Assembly: GCF_000710915.1 (NCBI RefSeq)
Contig: NZ_BAUA01000108.1
Span: 26,659-90,658, forward strand
Direction of reading: 5' to 3'
Length of the DNA stretch: 64,000 bases
Source of the DNA: Nocardia brasiliensis IFM 10847
Lineage (GTDB): Bacteria; Actinomycetota; Actinomycetes; Mycobacteriales; Mycobacteriaceae
Positions 24,514 through 33,884 of the stretch are shown one piece after another. Below the pieces are notes generated by a model. That model made no database searches and was not told the DNA's origin. It saw nothing but the letters and a program-made list of their open reading frames with translations. The number at the start of each line of letters is the position of its first letter. Positions within the stretch are counted from its first letter, which is position 1. Position numbers and translations under genes: made by a program.

Positions 24514-24786
24514 TCAGCTGTGCTCGTTCAGGTATTCCAGATAGAACGGCCGCAACACCTCGGCGACCTCGCCGTCACCGGCGTGGATGTAGTCGTCGAT
24601 CATCGGCAGCACGTACTTGATATCGGCCTCGCTCTCGCCGAGGTTGCCCGCGGCAGCCTCGGCGGCCGGGATCGAGGTGAGCAGCCGCCACAGGAACTTC
24701 ACGTCCCCGTGTCGGACGGCAAGCTTCACCGCTCGGTCGTGCAGTTCCTTCGACGACAGCGTGTCCAGGTCCTCGTTACCGGCCAT
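24514..24786 (-). CDS. Conserved actinobacterial protein of unknown function (90 residues)
   Basis: A 90-residue helical protein containing LSSKELHDRAVKLAVRHGDVKFLWRLL and IPAAEAAAGNLGESEADI, ending in LRPFYLEYLNEHS. Proteins with this organisation are widespread in Streptomyces and mycolic-acid actinobacteria, but no function is known to me. No signal peptide or membrane segment is present. The start is an ATG at 24786, 7 bases after a TACAGT box on the minus strand (24794-24799), so it is probably leaderless. It converges with the ferredoxin gene, 17 bases apart. Confidence 0.78.
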   Translation of the reverse strand: MAGNEDLDTLSSKELHDRAVKLAVRHGDVKFLWRLLTSIPAAEAAAGNLGESEADIKYVLPMIDDYIHAGDGEVAEVLRPFYLEYLNEHS

Positions 24787-25145
24787 ACCAGCGACTGTAG
24801 CGGGCCGCGCCGGATGCGGGCCGGGGACCGCACCGGCGCATCGGCAGCGCGCGCCGACCGGCAGCGCCGACCCGGCGATCGCGGCCGGGGCGTGCGGTTA
24901 ACGACAAATTCACGGACACGCCTACCTGTGCGGAAGCGGGGAAGCGTGGTTCGGCGGTAGCGTCGGTGGTGCGGGCCGCGGCGGTGTGGCTCGTACGGGA
25001 GGTCCTGACCGTGACTGAGCTATTCAGTACGAGGGGGCCGGCACCCGGCCCTCGTGGCATCTGACGGCAACGTCGGGTCCATCAGGACGGACCGGTCCAG
25101 CGAGATCGTTCGTGCGGGTGCCGCGCGGACAAAGAGGAGCCCACC
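24787..25145 (+). other. Long phoH2 5' region with leader ORF and hairpin
   Basis: This 359-base spacer contains the promoter of the leftward 90-residue protein gene at its left end. Further right it holds the presumed phoH2 leader: a 17-codon ORF at 25011-25064 and a hairpin at 25029-25055. The 24900-25000 part carries AT-richer blocks that may hold the promoter. No known riboswitch was recognised. Confidence 0.4.
25011..25064 (+). CDS. Putative 17-residue leader peptide upstream of phoH2
   Basis: GTG at 25011 follows GGGAGG nine bases earlier, a good ribosome binding site, and opens a frame coding for 17 residues (xTELFSTRGPAPGPRGI) with a TGA at 25062. The ORF overlaps a GC-rich hairpin (25029-25055; arms ACGAGGG / CCCTCGT with an inner CCGG / CCGG stem and a GG bulge). 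Translation would therefore melt the hairpin. Mycobacterial phoH2 is reported to be preceded by a small antitoxin-like gene, phoAT; whether this ORF is equivalent cannot be decided from sequence, and it is much shorter. A translation-coupled leader is the simplest reading. Confidence 0.4.
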   Translation: MTELFSTRGPAPGPRGI

Positions 25146-26531
25146 GTGACTGCTTCACGCTCCGTTCCCGCTCCCTCGGCGCAATCCCGTTCCGCGAAAG
25201 GCGGAACCGCCGCGAAGGGGGCACACCCCTCGCATTCCCCGGCCGATACCTTCGTCATCGACACCTCGGTCCTGTTGTCCGATCCCTGGGCTTTCACCCG
25301 TTTCGGCGAACACGACGTCGTGCTTCCGCTGGTGGTCATCAGCGAACTCGAAGGCAAGCGGCATCACCACGAACTGGGCTGGTTCGCGCGGGAAGCCCTG
25401 CGCAACCTGGATGATCTGCGCCTGCAGCACGGCAGGCTGGATCAGCAGGTGCCGATCGGCACCGAGGGTGGAACGCTGCAGGTGGAACTGAACCACACCG
25501 ATCCCGCGGTCCTTCCGGTCGGCTTCCGCACCGACACCAATGATTCCCGAATCCTGGCGTGCGCACTCAATCTCGCGGCCGAAGGCCGCCAGGTGGTGCT
25601 CGTGTCGAAGGACATTCCGCTGCGGGTCAAAGCGAGTGCGGTGGGCTTACAGGCCGACGAGTATCACGCGCAGGACGTCGTCACCTCCGGCTGGTCCGGC
25701 ATGGTGGAGCTCGACGTCAGCTCGGCTCAGATCGACCAGCTCTACGCGGAGTCCGTGCTGGATCTCGACGGCGCGCGGGAACTGCCGTGCCACACCGGAA
25801 TCCGGCTCCTCGGCAGCAGTTCCAGCGCGCTCGGCCGGGTCACCCCGGACAAGCGGGTCCAGCTGGTGCGCGAGCGCGAGGCGTTCGGCCTGCACGGCCG
25901 TTCCGCCGAGCAGCGCATCGCCCTGGATCTGCTGCTGGACGAGAGCGTCGGCATCGTCTCGCTCGGCGGCCGGGCGGGCACCGGCAAATCCGCGCTCGCG
26001 CTGACCGCGGGCCTGGAGGCGGTGCTGGAGCGGCGCACCCAGCGCAAAGTGGTGGTGTTCCGGCCGCTCTACGCCGTCGGCGGCCAGGAACTCGGCTATC
26101 TGCCGGGTAGTGAGAGCGAGAAGATGGGCCCCTGGGCGCAGGCGGTCTTCGACACGCTCGACGGACTGGCCAGCCGCGAGGTGATGGAGGAGGTGCTCAG
26201 TCGCGACATGCTGGAGGTGTTGCCGCTCACCCACATTCGTGGTCGATCGCTGCACGACTCGTTCGTGATCGTCGATGAGGCGCAGTCGCTGGAACGCAAT
26301 GTGCTGCTCACCGTGCTCAGCCGGCTCGGCACCGGTTCGCGGGTGGTGCTCACCCACGACGTGGCTCAGCGGGACAATCTGCGGGTCGGCAGGCACGACG
26401 GTGTGGCCGCGGTGATCGAGAAGCTGAAGGGTCACCCGTTGTTTGCTCACATCACGCTGACCCGCAGCGAGCGCTCGCCGATTGCGGCGCTCGTCACAGA
26501 GATGCTGGAGGAGTATGGGCCCAACGCCTGA
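25146..26531 (+). CDS. phoH2: PhoH2: PIN-domain ribonuclease fused to PhoH helicase-like ATPase
   Basis: A 461-residue two-domain protein equivalent to M. tuberculosis Rv1095. A roughly 33-residue disordered leader precedes the PIN domain, with Asp39 in FVIDTSVLLSDP and the acidic ISELEGKRHHHELG. The PhoH ATPase follows, with Walker A GRAGTGKS (residues 275-282) and Walker B FVIVDEAQSLE, and a sensor region LTHDVAQRDNL. In mycobacteria PhoH2 unwinds and cleaves RNA in an ATP-dependent way and behaves as part of a toxin-antitoxin pair with PhoAT. The GTG at 25146 follows AGAGGAG. A long leader with a small ORF lies upstream, and a hairpin follows the gene. Confidence 0.93.
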   Translation: MTASRSVPAPSAQSRSAKGGTAAKGAHPSHSPADTFVIDTSVLLSDPWAFTRFGEHDVVLPLVVISELEGKRHHHELGWFAREALRNLDDLRLQHGRLDQQVPIGTEGGTLQVELNHTDPAVLPVGFRTDTNDSRILACALNLAAEGRQVVLVSKDIPLRVKASAVGLQADEYHAQDVVTSGWSGMVELDVSSAQIDQLYAESVLDLDGARELPCHTGIRLLGSSSSALGRVTPDKRVQLVREREAFGLHGRSAEQRIALDLLLDESVGIVSLGGRAGTGKSALALTAGLEAVLERRTQRKVVVFRPLYAVGGQELGYLPGSESEKMGPWAQAVFDTLDGLASREVMEEVLSRDMLEVLPLTHIRGRSLHDSFVIVDEAQSLERNVLLTVLSRLGTGSRVVLTHDVAQRDNLRVGRHDGVAAVIEKLKGHPLFAHITLTRSERSPIAALVTEMLEEYGPNA

Positions 26532-26591
26532 TCTGGGCGGTGTGTTTCGCCGAATAGCCGACGGGTAATATCCCGGCCATAGCTGTTCCGC

Positions 26592-26628
26592 ATGACCCGG
26601 CGTGTCACTTGATGATTCGCCGGGTCAT
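26592..26628 (+). terminator. Hairpin after phoH2
   Basis: Perfect 11-base arms, ATGACCCGGCG (26592-26602) and its complement (26618-26628), enclose a 15-base loop. There is no T-run, so it may be a weak terminator or an operator for the next gene. Confidence 0.45.
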
Positions 26629-26706
26629 TGCTGAACATCGGCCTAGGCTGCCAGCGGCGTCACCGTGCCGGGGACGTCCGCGGTAGCCACTTTCGAGAGG
26701 ATGGAA

Positions 26707-27246
26707 ATGCACCACTTCGCTCGACGAACGGCTGGATACACTGCCCTGCTCGCGGCCGCTGGCCTGATCGTCGCGGGTTGCAGCAAGGACGACGACGACA
26801 AGAACGACAACAACGCCGCGGCGTCGGTCACGGCCACCTCGGCCGCGATGCACAGCGGTGAAGAGCACGCCTCGGGTGCCGCGGAGGAGACCAAGATCGC
26901 CACGCAGCGTGGCGAACTCACCGTTTCCGGCGACATCTTCGACAAGTACATGCAGAGCGGCGGCCCGACCGGCGCCCTCGGCGCTCCGCTGGAGGCGCAG
27001 GAGTCCGGTCCCGAAGAGGGCAAGTATCAGGACTTCGTCGGCGGCACGGTCTACAAGGCCAAAGACGGCCAGGCCCACATCGTCTGGGGCGAGATCCGCA
27101 AGGCGTGGGAGGAGAACGGCGGCGCCATGGGTAAGCTGGGCTACCCCACCAGCGACGAGAAGGACATCGCCGGCGGCAAGGAGAGCGACTTCACGGGTGG
27201 CACCATCACCTGGGTGGACGGCAAGACGACCGTCACGATGAAGTAG
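26707..27246 (+). CDS. LGFP-repeat lipoprotein
   Basis: A 179-residue exported lipoprotein. A signal peptide with a twin basic start (ARRTAG) ends in the lipobox IVAGC with Cys25. An acidic Asp/Lys/Asn-rich spacer follows, then two LGFP-type repeats seen as GALGAPLEAQ and GKLGYPTSDE, each with the downstream GGTxY or GGTITW strand. LGFP repeats occur in mycolyltransferases and other envelope proteins of mycolic-acid bacteria and are thought to bind or anchor in the cell wall. The ATG at 26707 was preferred to one at 26701 because GAGAGG is then properly spaced. It stands between phoH2 and desA2. Confidence 0.85.
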   Translation: MHHFARRTAGYTALLAAAGLIVAGCSKDDDDKNDNNAAASVTATSAAMHSGEEHASGAAEETKIATQRGELTVSGDIFDKYMQSGGPTGALGAPLEAQESGPEEGKYQDFVGGTVYKAKDGQAHIVWGEIRKAWEENGGAMGKLGYPTSDEKDIAGGKESDFTGGTITWVDGKTTVTMK

Positions 27247-27335
27247 TTGGCACTTCGGCGTCCGGGGCCGCCACGGTGGTCCTGGACGCCTGTCCGGTCT
27301 CATTCATCGAATCCCCGTATCAGGGGCTCAACCGC

Positions 27336-27347
27336 TAGGTTGTCTAG
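27336..27347 (+). promoter_or_regulatory. Leaderless promoter of desA2
   Basis: TAGGTT at 27336-27341 lies 6 bases before the GTG at 27348. Confidence 0.5.
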
Positions 27348-28202
27348 GTGCAAACTCTCTTGACCGATCGCGAGTTGCTCGAATCGCTCGCGCTGGACGT
27401 GGAATCCACCCTGCGCCGTCACATCGACGCCGCCGACGGGTGGCAGCCGCACGACTACGTGCCGTGGGACGACGGCCGTAACTTCTCGTTCCTCGGCGGT
27501 GTCGACTGGGATCCGGCGCAGTCCGAACTCAGCGAGGTGGCCAAGCTGGCGTTGACCGTCAGTGTGCTCATCGCGGACAACCTGCCCTCGTACCATCGCG
27601 AGCTCGGCAAGTACCTGCGCACCGGGGCCTGGTGGCGCTGGGTCGGCCGCTGGACCGCCGAGGAGAACCGCCACGAGATCCTGATCCGCAACTTCCTCAT
27701 GGTGACCAGGTCGGTGGACCCGGTCGAACTGGAGCGGATGCGGATGGCGCACATGACCACCGGCTTCCGCCGCCCCGGCATGCACCTGCTCGACGTGCTC
27801 GCCGCGTGTGCCTTCGAAGAGGTCGCCGCCGCGATCCGGCACCGCAACACCGCCGCGCTGAACGAGAGCCCGATGGTCACCGCGATCGCCGAGCGCATCG
27901 CGCGCGACGACGAATTGCAGGCCGAGTTCTTCGCGGACATGGTCGAGGCGGGCTTCAACGTGGCACCGGATCAGACGATGCGGGCCATCGCCGATCGGAT
28001 CGCCGATTTCGCCGTGCCGTCGGTGATCCTGGCCGACGGACGCAACAGCGACGACGTGCTCGCCGAGGCCGGGATCTATGATCCGGCGCGCCAGGACGAG
28101 CTGGTTTTCAAGCCGCTGTTGCAGCGGTGGAACGTTTTCACGCGTACCGATCTCGGTGACGCGGGCGAAAAGGCCCGCGAAGAACTTTCCTACCTGCGCT
28201 GA
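27348..28202 (+). CDS. desA2: Acyl-ACP desaturase (DesA2-like)
   Basis: A 284-residue soluble ferritin-like diiron protein similar to M. tuberculosis DesA2 (Rv1094). The family inserts double bonds into acyl-ACP chains during fatty acid or mycolic acid synthesis. Iron ligands are visible in AEENRHEI (Glu105-106, His109) and AFEEVAAAIRHRN (second ExxH-type motif). DesA2 of M. tuberculosis has an altered active-site environment and its exact activity is debated, so that caution applies here. The GTG at 27348 lies 6 bases after a TAGGTT box. A strong terminator follows. The gene order phoH2-desA2 is reversed relative to M. tuberculosis as I recall it. Confidence 0.87.
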   Translation: MQTLLTDRELLESLALDVESTLRRHIDAADGWQPHDYVPWDDGRNFSFLGGVDWDPAQSELSEVAKLALTVSVLIADNLPSYHRELGKYLRTGAWWRWVGRWTAEENRHEILIRNFLMVTRSVDPVELERMRMAHMTTGFRRPGMHLLDVLAACAFEEVAAAIRHRNTAALNESPMVTAIAERIARDDELQAEFFADMVEAGFNVAPDQTMRAIADRIADFAVPSVILADGRNSDDVLAEAGIYDPARQDELVFKPLLQRWNVFTRTDLGDAGEKAREELSYLR

Positions 28203-28210
28203 ATTTCTCC

Positions 28211-28250
28211 CGGTCGACGCCAGGATTCCTGGCGTCGACCGAGTTTTCTT
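28211..28250 (+). terminator. Rho-independent terminator after desA2
   Basis: CGGTCGACGCCAGG and its complement form a long perfect stem (28211-28241) with a very small loop, followed by GTTTTCTTT. Confidence 0.8.
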
Positions 28251-28345
28251 TCTGCTGCCGCGAAAATGTGGTGAAACACACGTCGTATAGCCAGCGATTA
28301 GCTGTGTGTACGCCCGCTTCGGCGGGAGCAAGAAAGGAAAGAAAC

Positions 28346-28432
28346 ATGATCAGTGCAATCGTTGGCGGTCTTCTCGCTCTGGCCTCGGTCGGCGCAGGCG
28401 CGTTCCTCGCGGCACTCGGCATCTTCCTGTGA
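28346..28432 (+). CDS. Tiny single-pass membrane peptide, 28 residues
   Basis: An ATG at 28346 opens a 28-residue frame ending at 28432. A strong, A-rich ribosome binding site (AAGGAAAG) sits 5 bases upstream. The product (MISAIVGGLLALASVGAG followed by AFLAALGIFL) is a single hydrophobic helix with small residues (Gly, Ala, Ser) on one face and no charged residue, like a transmembrane peptide or a type I toxin-like peptide. It is flanked by a terminator of desA2 upstream and a perfect 13-base-stem terminator seven bases after its stop, so it is its own transcription unit. The family is not recognised. Confidence 0.6.
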   Translation: MISAIVGGLLALASVGAGAFLAALGIFL

Positions 28433-28438
28433 TGCCCG

Positions 28439-28475
28439 GCGCGGGTACGTCCGACTTCGGCTGACGTACCCGCGC
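28439..28475 (+). terminator. Terminator after the 28-residue peptide gene
   Basis: GCGCGGGTACGTC (28439-28451) pairs perfectly with 28463-28475 across an 11-base loop; weak T content follows. Confidence 0.65.
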
Positions 28476-28489
28476 GCACGTTTGTCGAA

Positions 28490-28528
28490 CGTCACGTCGG
28501 TGCAGTTCACAGCGCATCCGACGTGACG
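28490..28528 (-). terminator. Hairpin downstream of fumC
   Basis: CGTCACGTCGG (28490-28500) pairs with 28518-28528. It lies 15 bases after the fumC stop on the minus strand and probably helps to end that transcript. No clear T-run. Confidence 0.45.
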
Positions 28529-28542
28529 CTCGAAGAGTATTT

Positions 28543-29946
<1,404 letters not shown>

Positions 29947-30048
29947 GTTTTCGACCATATGCCCGAGCGGAGCGCAGTGGGGCTGCCACGCCTGTAGTGA
30001 TTCGCACACCGTCATGGCGGGGTCGATCGGGAATAGGGGTGCCGGCGC

Positions 30049-30084
30049 GAAAAAGGCGCGCGGGCGGATGTGCCTGCGCGCCTT
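30049..30084 (-). terminator. Rho-independent terminator of glpX
   Basis: On the minus strand, AAGGCGCGC (30076-30084) pairs with GCGCGCCTT (30053-30061) and is followed by a T5 run. It lies 20 bases after the glpX stop. Confidence 0.8.
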
Positions 30085-30104
30085 GATCGATTCCGCGGTC
30101 CCGG

Positions 30105-31148
30105 TCAGGGGAGCGGCGGGACCGCGTGCTCGTCGCCGATGAAATCGACCGAGGAGTACTCGCGCAGCTTGGTGAGGCGGTGGTAGGCGTCGATCATCCG
30201 GACGGTGCCGGACTTGGAGCGCATGACGATCGACTGGGTCGACGCGCCGCCTCCGTAGTAGCGGACGCCGCGCAGCAGGTCGCCGTCGGTGACGCCGGTG
30301 GCGCAGAAGAAGACGTTGTCGCCGGCCACCAGGTCTTCGGTGGTGAGCACCCGGTCCAGATCGTGGCCCGCGTCGATCGCCTTCTGCTTCTCGTCGTCGT
30401 CGGTGGGGGCGAGCATGCCCTGGAGTTCGCCGCCCATACAGCGCATGGCGGCGGCGGCGATGATGCCCTCCGGGGTGCCGCCGACACCGACCAGGATGTC
30501 GGTGCCCGAATCGGGGCGGGCCGCGGCGATGGCGCCCGCGACGTCACCGTCGGAGATCAGGCGGATGCGCGCGCCCGCGTCGCGCACCTGCTGGATGAGG
30601 TCGGCGTGGCGGGGGCGGTCCAGGATGCAGACGGTCAGGTCCGACTTCGACAGGCCCTTGGCCTTGGCGACGCGGCGGATGTTCTCACTGATCGGCACCG
30701 AGATATCGATCACGTCGGCGGCGTCGGGGCCGACCGCGATCTTGCTCATGTAGAACACCGCGGACGGATCGAACATCGCGCCGCGCTGGGCGACCGCGAG
30801 CACGGCGATGGCGCCAGGCGAACCCTTCGACATCAGGGTGGTGCCGTCCACCGGGTCCACCGCGAAGTCGACCTCGGGACCGGTGCCGTCACCGACCAGC
30901 TCACCGTTGAACAGCATGGGCGCCTCGTCCTTCTCGCCCTCACCGATCACCACGATGCCGCGCATGGACACCGAATTGACCAGCTGCCGCATCGCGTCGA
31001 CGGCCGCGCCGTCGCCGCCCTCCTTGTCGCCACGGCCGACCCACCGGCCGGCGGCCATCGCCCCGGCCTCGGTGACGCGGACCAACTCGAGCGCGAGGTT
31101 GCGGTCCGGCGCCTCGCGGCGGCTCGGTGTCGGGGAAGATGCCGTCAT
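30105..31148 (-). CDS. glpX: Class II fructose-1,6-bisphosphatase
   Basis: A 347-residue GlpX-type phosphatase that hydrolyses fructose 1,6-bisphosphate, the committed gluconeogenic step; it is equivalent to M. tuberculosis Rv1099c, where it is needed for growth on fatty acids. Metal- and substrate-binding motifs are IGEGEKDEAPML, the lithium-sensitive phosphatase motif DPVDGTT, and GVGGTPEGIIAAAA. The length is normal. The ATG at 31148 is preceded by AGGAGG. The gene has its own terminator and is divergent from a DUF4245 membrane protein gene. Confidence 0.95.
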   Translation of the reverse strand: MTASSPTPSRREAPDRNLALELVRVTEAGAMAAGRWVGRGDKEGGDGAAVDAMRQLVNSVSMRGIVVIGEGEKDEAPMLFNGELVGDGTGPEVDFAVDPVDGTTLMSKGSPGAIAVLAVAQRGAMFDPSAVFYMSKIAVGPDAADVIDISVPISENIRRVAKAKGLSKSDLTVCILDRPRHADLIQQVRDAGARIRLISDGDVAGAIAAARPDSGTDILVGVGGTPEGIIAAAAMRCMGGELQGMLAPTDDDEKQKAIDAGHDLDRVLTTEDLVAGDNVFFCATGVTDGDLLRGVRYYGGGASTQSIVMRSKSGTVRMIDAYHRLTKLREYSSVDFIGDEHAVPPLP

Positions 31149-31265
31149 TGCGGGGTGCCTCCTGTGCGTCGGTACGTACCGGACGATTGTCTCACTCGGT
31201 TTGAGACGGCCGTACACCCTGCTCGGTGGATCGGGGTGCGAGAAGGAACACCGTAGGGGCGAGTG

Positions 31266-31277
31266 GATACTGGAACC
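31266..31277 (+). promoter_or_regulatory. Leaderless promoter of the DUF4245 gene
   Basis: GATACT at 31266-31271 lies 6 bases before the GTG at 31278. Confidence 0.45.
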
Positions 31278-31850
31278 GTGCCCAACCAAAAGCCGCGCAT
31301 CCTGAACGACTACCGGGATCTGTTCTGGTCGCTGATCCCGCTGGTGCTGATCGCGGTGGTGTTCGCCGGGCTCGCCAGCCAGTGCAGTTTCGCCGGAAAC
31401 GGTCCGACGCAGGGCCAGATCCCGCATTTCGACGTGAAGGCCGCGCTCACCGCCGACGCGCGTTCGCTGCCGTTCCCGATCCGCAACCCGGCCGTGCCTG
31501 CGGACTGGACGCCGAACTCCGGCAGCCGCCAGGCCATCAGCGGCACCGGCGGCGGACCGGTCAGCACTGTCGGCTATATCACTACGCAGGGCACCTACAT
31601 GCGGTTCACGCAGAGCAACGCGACCGAAGAGGCGTTGTCGCGCTACGTCTTGGGCTCGCGCTACGCCACCGGTGCCGAAACGATCGGCGACCAGAAATGG
31701 GTCGTGTACTCCGAACCCGGTTCGGAACCGGCCTGGGTCGCCGACCTCGGCCAGTCCCGGGTGCTGATCACCGGCGCGGGCGACCGGGCGGCGTTCACCA
31801 CCCTGGCCCAGGCCGTCGTCGCCGCACCGCCCCTCAAAGCCGGCGCCTGA
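31278..31850 (+). CDS. DUF4245 membrane-anchored protein
   Basis: A 190-residue protein with one N-terminal transmembrane segment (about residues 12-35, FWSLIPLVLIAVVFAGLAS) and an extracytoplasmic domain of the DUF4245 family, equivalent to M. tuberculosis Rv1100. RSLPFPIRNPAVPADWTPNSG, GGGPVSTVGYIT and the C-terminal GAGDRAAFTTLAQAVVA are typical. Function is unknown. A cysteine at the end of the membrane segment (ASQCSF) is not in a good lipobox, so a lipid anchor is unlikely. The GTG at 31278 sits 6 bases after a GATACT box. It is divergent from glpX. Confidence 0.82.
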   Translation: MPNQKPRILNDYRDLFWSLIPLVLIAVVFAGLASQCSFAGNGPTQGQIPHFDVKAALTADARSLPFPIRNPAVPADWTPNSGSRQAISGTGGGPVSTVGYITTQGTYMRFTQSNATEEALSRYVLGSRYATGAETIGDQKWVVYSEPGSEPAWVADLGQSRVLITGAGDRAAFTTLAQAVVAAPPLKAGA

Positions 31851-31918
31851 CCCCGCGGAATCAACCCCCGCGGCTCCGGCAACGGCGGCCGAGCTGTTGC
31901 GCATGCGTGCACGTTTCC

Positions 31919-32263
31919 CTAGCGGTGGCTGACCACGTTGACGATGGTGCCGCTCGGATCGCGAACGAAAAACCTGCGTACGCCCCACTGTTCGTCGCGT
32001 AGGGGGTAGACGATATCGGCGCCCGCCGCGGTCATCGCCGCGTGCACCGCGTCGACATCCTCGACCTCCACGCTCATATTCGGCTGGAGTTGCTCCGCGT
32101 CCGGCCCGACGAGCAGCACCTGGGCGGTCGGGTTGGCCGGGGACACCATGGTGACGACCCAGCCGAGATCCATCGCCTCCTCGAAACCGAGCAGCCGGTA
32201 GAACTCGCGGCTGCGCTCGATATCGTCGGTGCGGATATCGGGGGTGGCGCGCCGGATCGTCAT
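31919..32263 (-). CDS. VOC-superfamily (glyoxalase-like) protein
   Basis: A 114-residue single-module vicinal oxygen chelate protein: two beta-alpha-beta-beta-beta units, with SREFYRLLGFEEAMDLGWVV in the first and VEDVDAVHAAMTAAGADIVYPL in the second, closing with FFVRDPSGTIVNVVSH, where the Asp/Asn pattern typical of glyoxalase/bleomycin-resistance proteins is seen. The substrate is unknown. Its ATG at 32263 overlaps the xseB stop by 4 bases, so it is the last gene of the lipid-droplet protein-xseA-xseB unit. Confidence 0.82.
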   Translation of the reverse strand: MTIRRATPDIRTDDIERSREFYRLLGFEEAMDLGWVVTMVSPANPTAQVLLVGPDAEQLQPNMSVEVEDVDAVHAAMTAAGADIVYPLRDEQWGVRRFFVRDPSGTIVNVVSHR

Positions 32264-32508
32264 TTCTCGTCCTCGAGGTCGGTGCGCGACAGCGCGTCTT
32301 CGACGCGCTTCCTGGCGCCGGCCAGATGCTCTTCGCAGCGGTTGGCCAGGGCCTCGCCACGCTCCCACAGGGTGAGCGACTCGTCCAGGTCGAGGCCCCC
32401 CTGCTCCAGCATCTTCACGACATTGACCAGTTCGTCGCGGGCACGTTCGTAACCGAAGGTAGCGATCTCGGCCAGTTCGGTGTCGGCGTCCTTACCGGGC
32501 TCGGCCAA
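32260..32508 (-). CDS. xseB: Exodeoxyribonuclease VII small subunit
   Basis: An 82-residue helical protein, the small subunit of ExoVII, which degrades single-stranded DNA into oligonucleotides. FGYERARDELVNVVKMLEQGGLDLDESLTLWERGEALANRCEEHL (about residues 18-62, given by position) is the standard coiled-coil region. Several copies wrap the XseA helical arm. It starts 3 bases after the xseA stop and overlaps the VOC gene by 4 bases, a tight operon arrangement. Confidence 0.92.
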   Translation of the reverse strand: MAEPGKDADTELAEIATFGYERARDELVNVVKMLEQGGLDLDESLTLWERGEALANRCEEHLAGARKRVEDALSRTDLEDEK

Positions 32509-32511
32509 GGA

Positions 32512-33884
32512 TCAGCTCCTTCTCGTTTCGGTGTCGTCGGTTTCGGTGGCCCGCGGCCCGAGTGCCTGCGTGCCCAGTCCCGCCGCGGTGATCGCGCCGT
32601 CGGCGACGCGGATGCGCAGCTGGCTGCCCGCGGGGGCATCCTCGATGGTGCGCACCACGTGGCGTTCGGTGCCCGTGACGCGCTGCACGACAGCGTAACC
32701 ACGGGCCAGGGTCGCGGCCGGTCCCACGGCGGTGAGCTTTTCGCGCAGGTGCCGGGTCGCGGTCGCCTCGGTGCGGATGAACTGTTCGGCGCAGCGCCGG
32801 GCCGAGGCGCGCAGCCGTTCGACATCCTCGGTGCGGCGCTCGATTTCGCGGAGCGGGTCGGCCAGGACCGGACGCGACCGCAGCTGGGTGAGCGCGCGCG
32901 TTTCCCGCTCGACCCAGCCCCGCAACGCGGCGGCCGAGCGGGCGCGCATATCGCGCACCCCTGCCAGTTCCGCGGCGGCGTCGGGCACCACACGCTTGGC
33001 GGCGTCGGTCGGTGTCGCGGCCCGCAGGTCGGCGACGAGATCACTGAGCGGGTTGTCGGGTTCGTGCCCGATCGCGCTGACGATGGGGGTGGTCGCGGCG
33101 ACGATCGCGCGGCAGAGGGCCTCGTCGGAAAACGGCAGCAGATCTTCGACGCTGCCCCCGCCGCGGGCGAGCACGATCACCTCGACCGCCGGGTCGCGAT
33201 CGAGCTGCGCCAGGGCCTCCAGCATCTGCGGGACCGCGGTGGGGCCCTGCACGGCGGTATTGCGGATCTCGAAACGTACTGCGGGCCAACGATTACGGGC
33301 CACGGTCAGGACGTCGCGTTCGGCGGCGCTGGCCCGTCCGGTGATCAGGCCGATGGTCTTGGGCAGGAACGGCAGTGCGCGCTTGAGCCGCGGGTCGAAG
33401 AGTCCCTCGGCGGCCAGCAGCGCTTTCAGTCGTTCGATGCGGGCGAGCAATTCACCGACGCCGACCGGACGGATCTCGATGACCCGCAGGGACAGGGTGC
33501 CGCGGCCGGTGAAGAACGCGAGTTTGCCGTAGACCACCACGCGGCTGCCCTCTTGCAGCGGAACAGGCGATTTACGAATGAGATCCGGGTCGCAGGTGAC
33601 CGACAGGGACATATCGGCCGACGGATCGCGTAGCACCAGAAACGCGGTGCGGGTGCCCGGCCGCAGATTGATCTGGGTGATCTGCCCTTGACCCAGATGC
33701 TGCCGAGCCGGTCGATCCACTGGGCGACCTTGAGCGCGACGGAGCGGACCGGCCAGGGCTGTTCCGCGGAATTCTCCCGGCCGGGCGCGGCGTTCGGCGC
33801 GGGCGCGGCGGCGGGGCCGGATTCGCGCGGCGGACCGGGGGTTTCCCGGCCCGCCTGCGACGGTGAGGTCCGAGGTTCGGTCAC
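32512..33884 (-). CDS. xseA: Exodeoxyribonuclease VII large subunit, with an apparent one-base frameshift
   Basis: The catalytic subunit of ExoVII. The N-terminal part is read from an ATG at 33884 (PWPVRSVALKVAQWIDRLGSIWVKG, given by position about residues 44-68), and the continuation QITQINLRPGTRTAFLVLRD is in another frame. The join falls at 33684/33685, where GGGCAG replaces an expected GGGCCAG; adding one base there restores a full OB-fold. The rest is intact: EVIVLARGGGSVEDLLPFSDE and SAIGHEPDNPLSDLVADLRAATP. As read, only 32512-33720 (402 residues from a GTG) is one frame and lacks the first OB strands. The start overlaps the lipid-droplet protein stop by 4 bases. A sequencing error or a true mutation cannot be told apart. 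Confidence 0.82.

Noticed and set aside
24895..25010. c-di-AMP or other known riboswitch upstream of phoH2
   Set aside because: I could not match the conserved core of any riboswitch class; only a generic GC-rich hairpin is clear.
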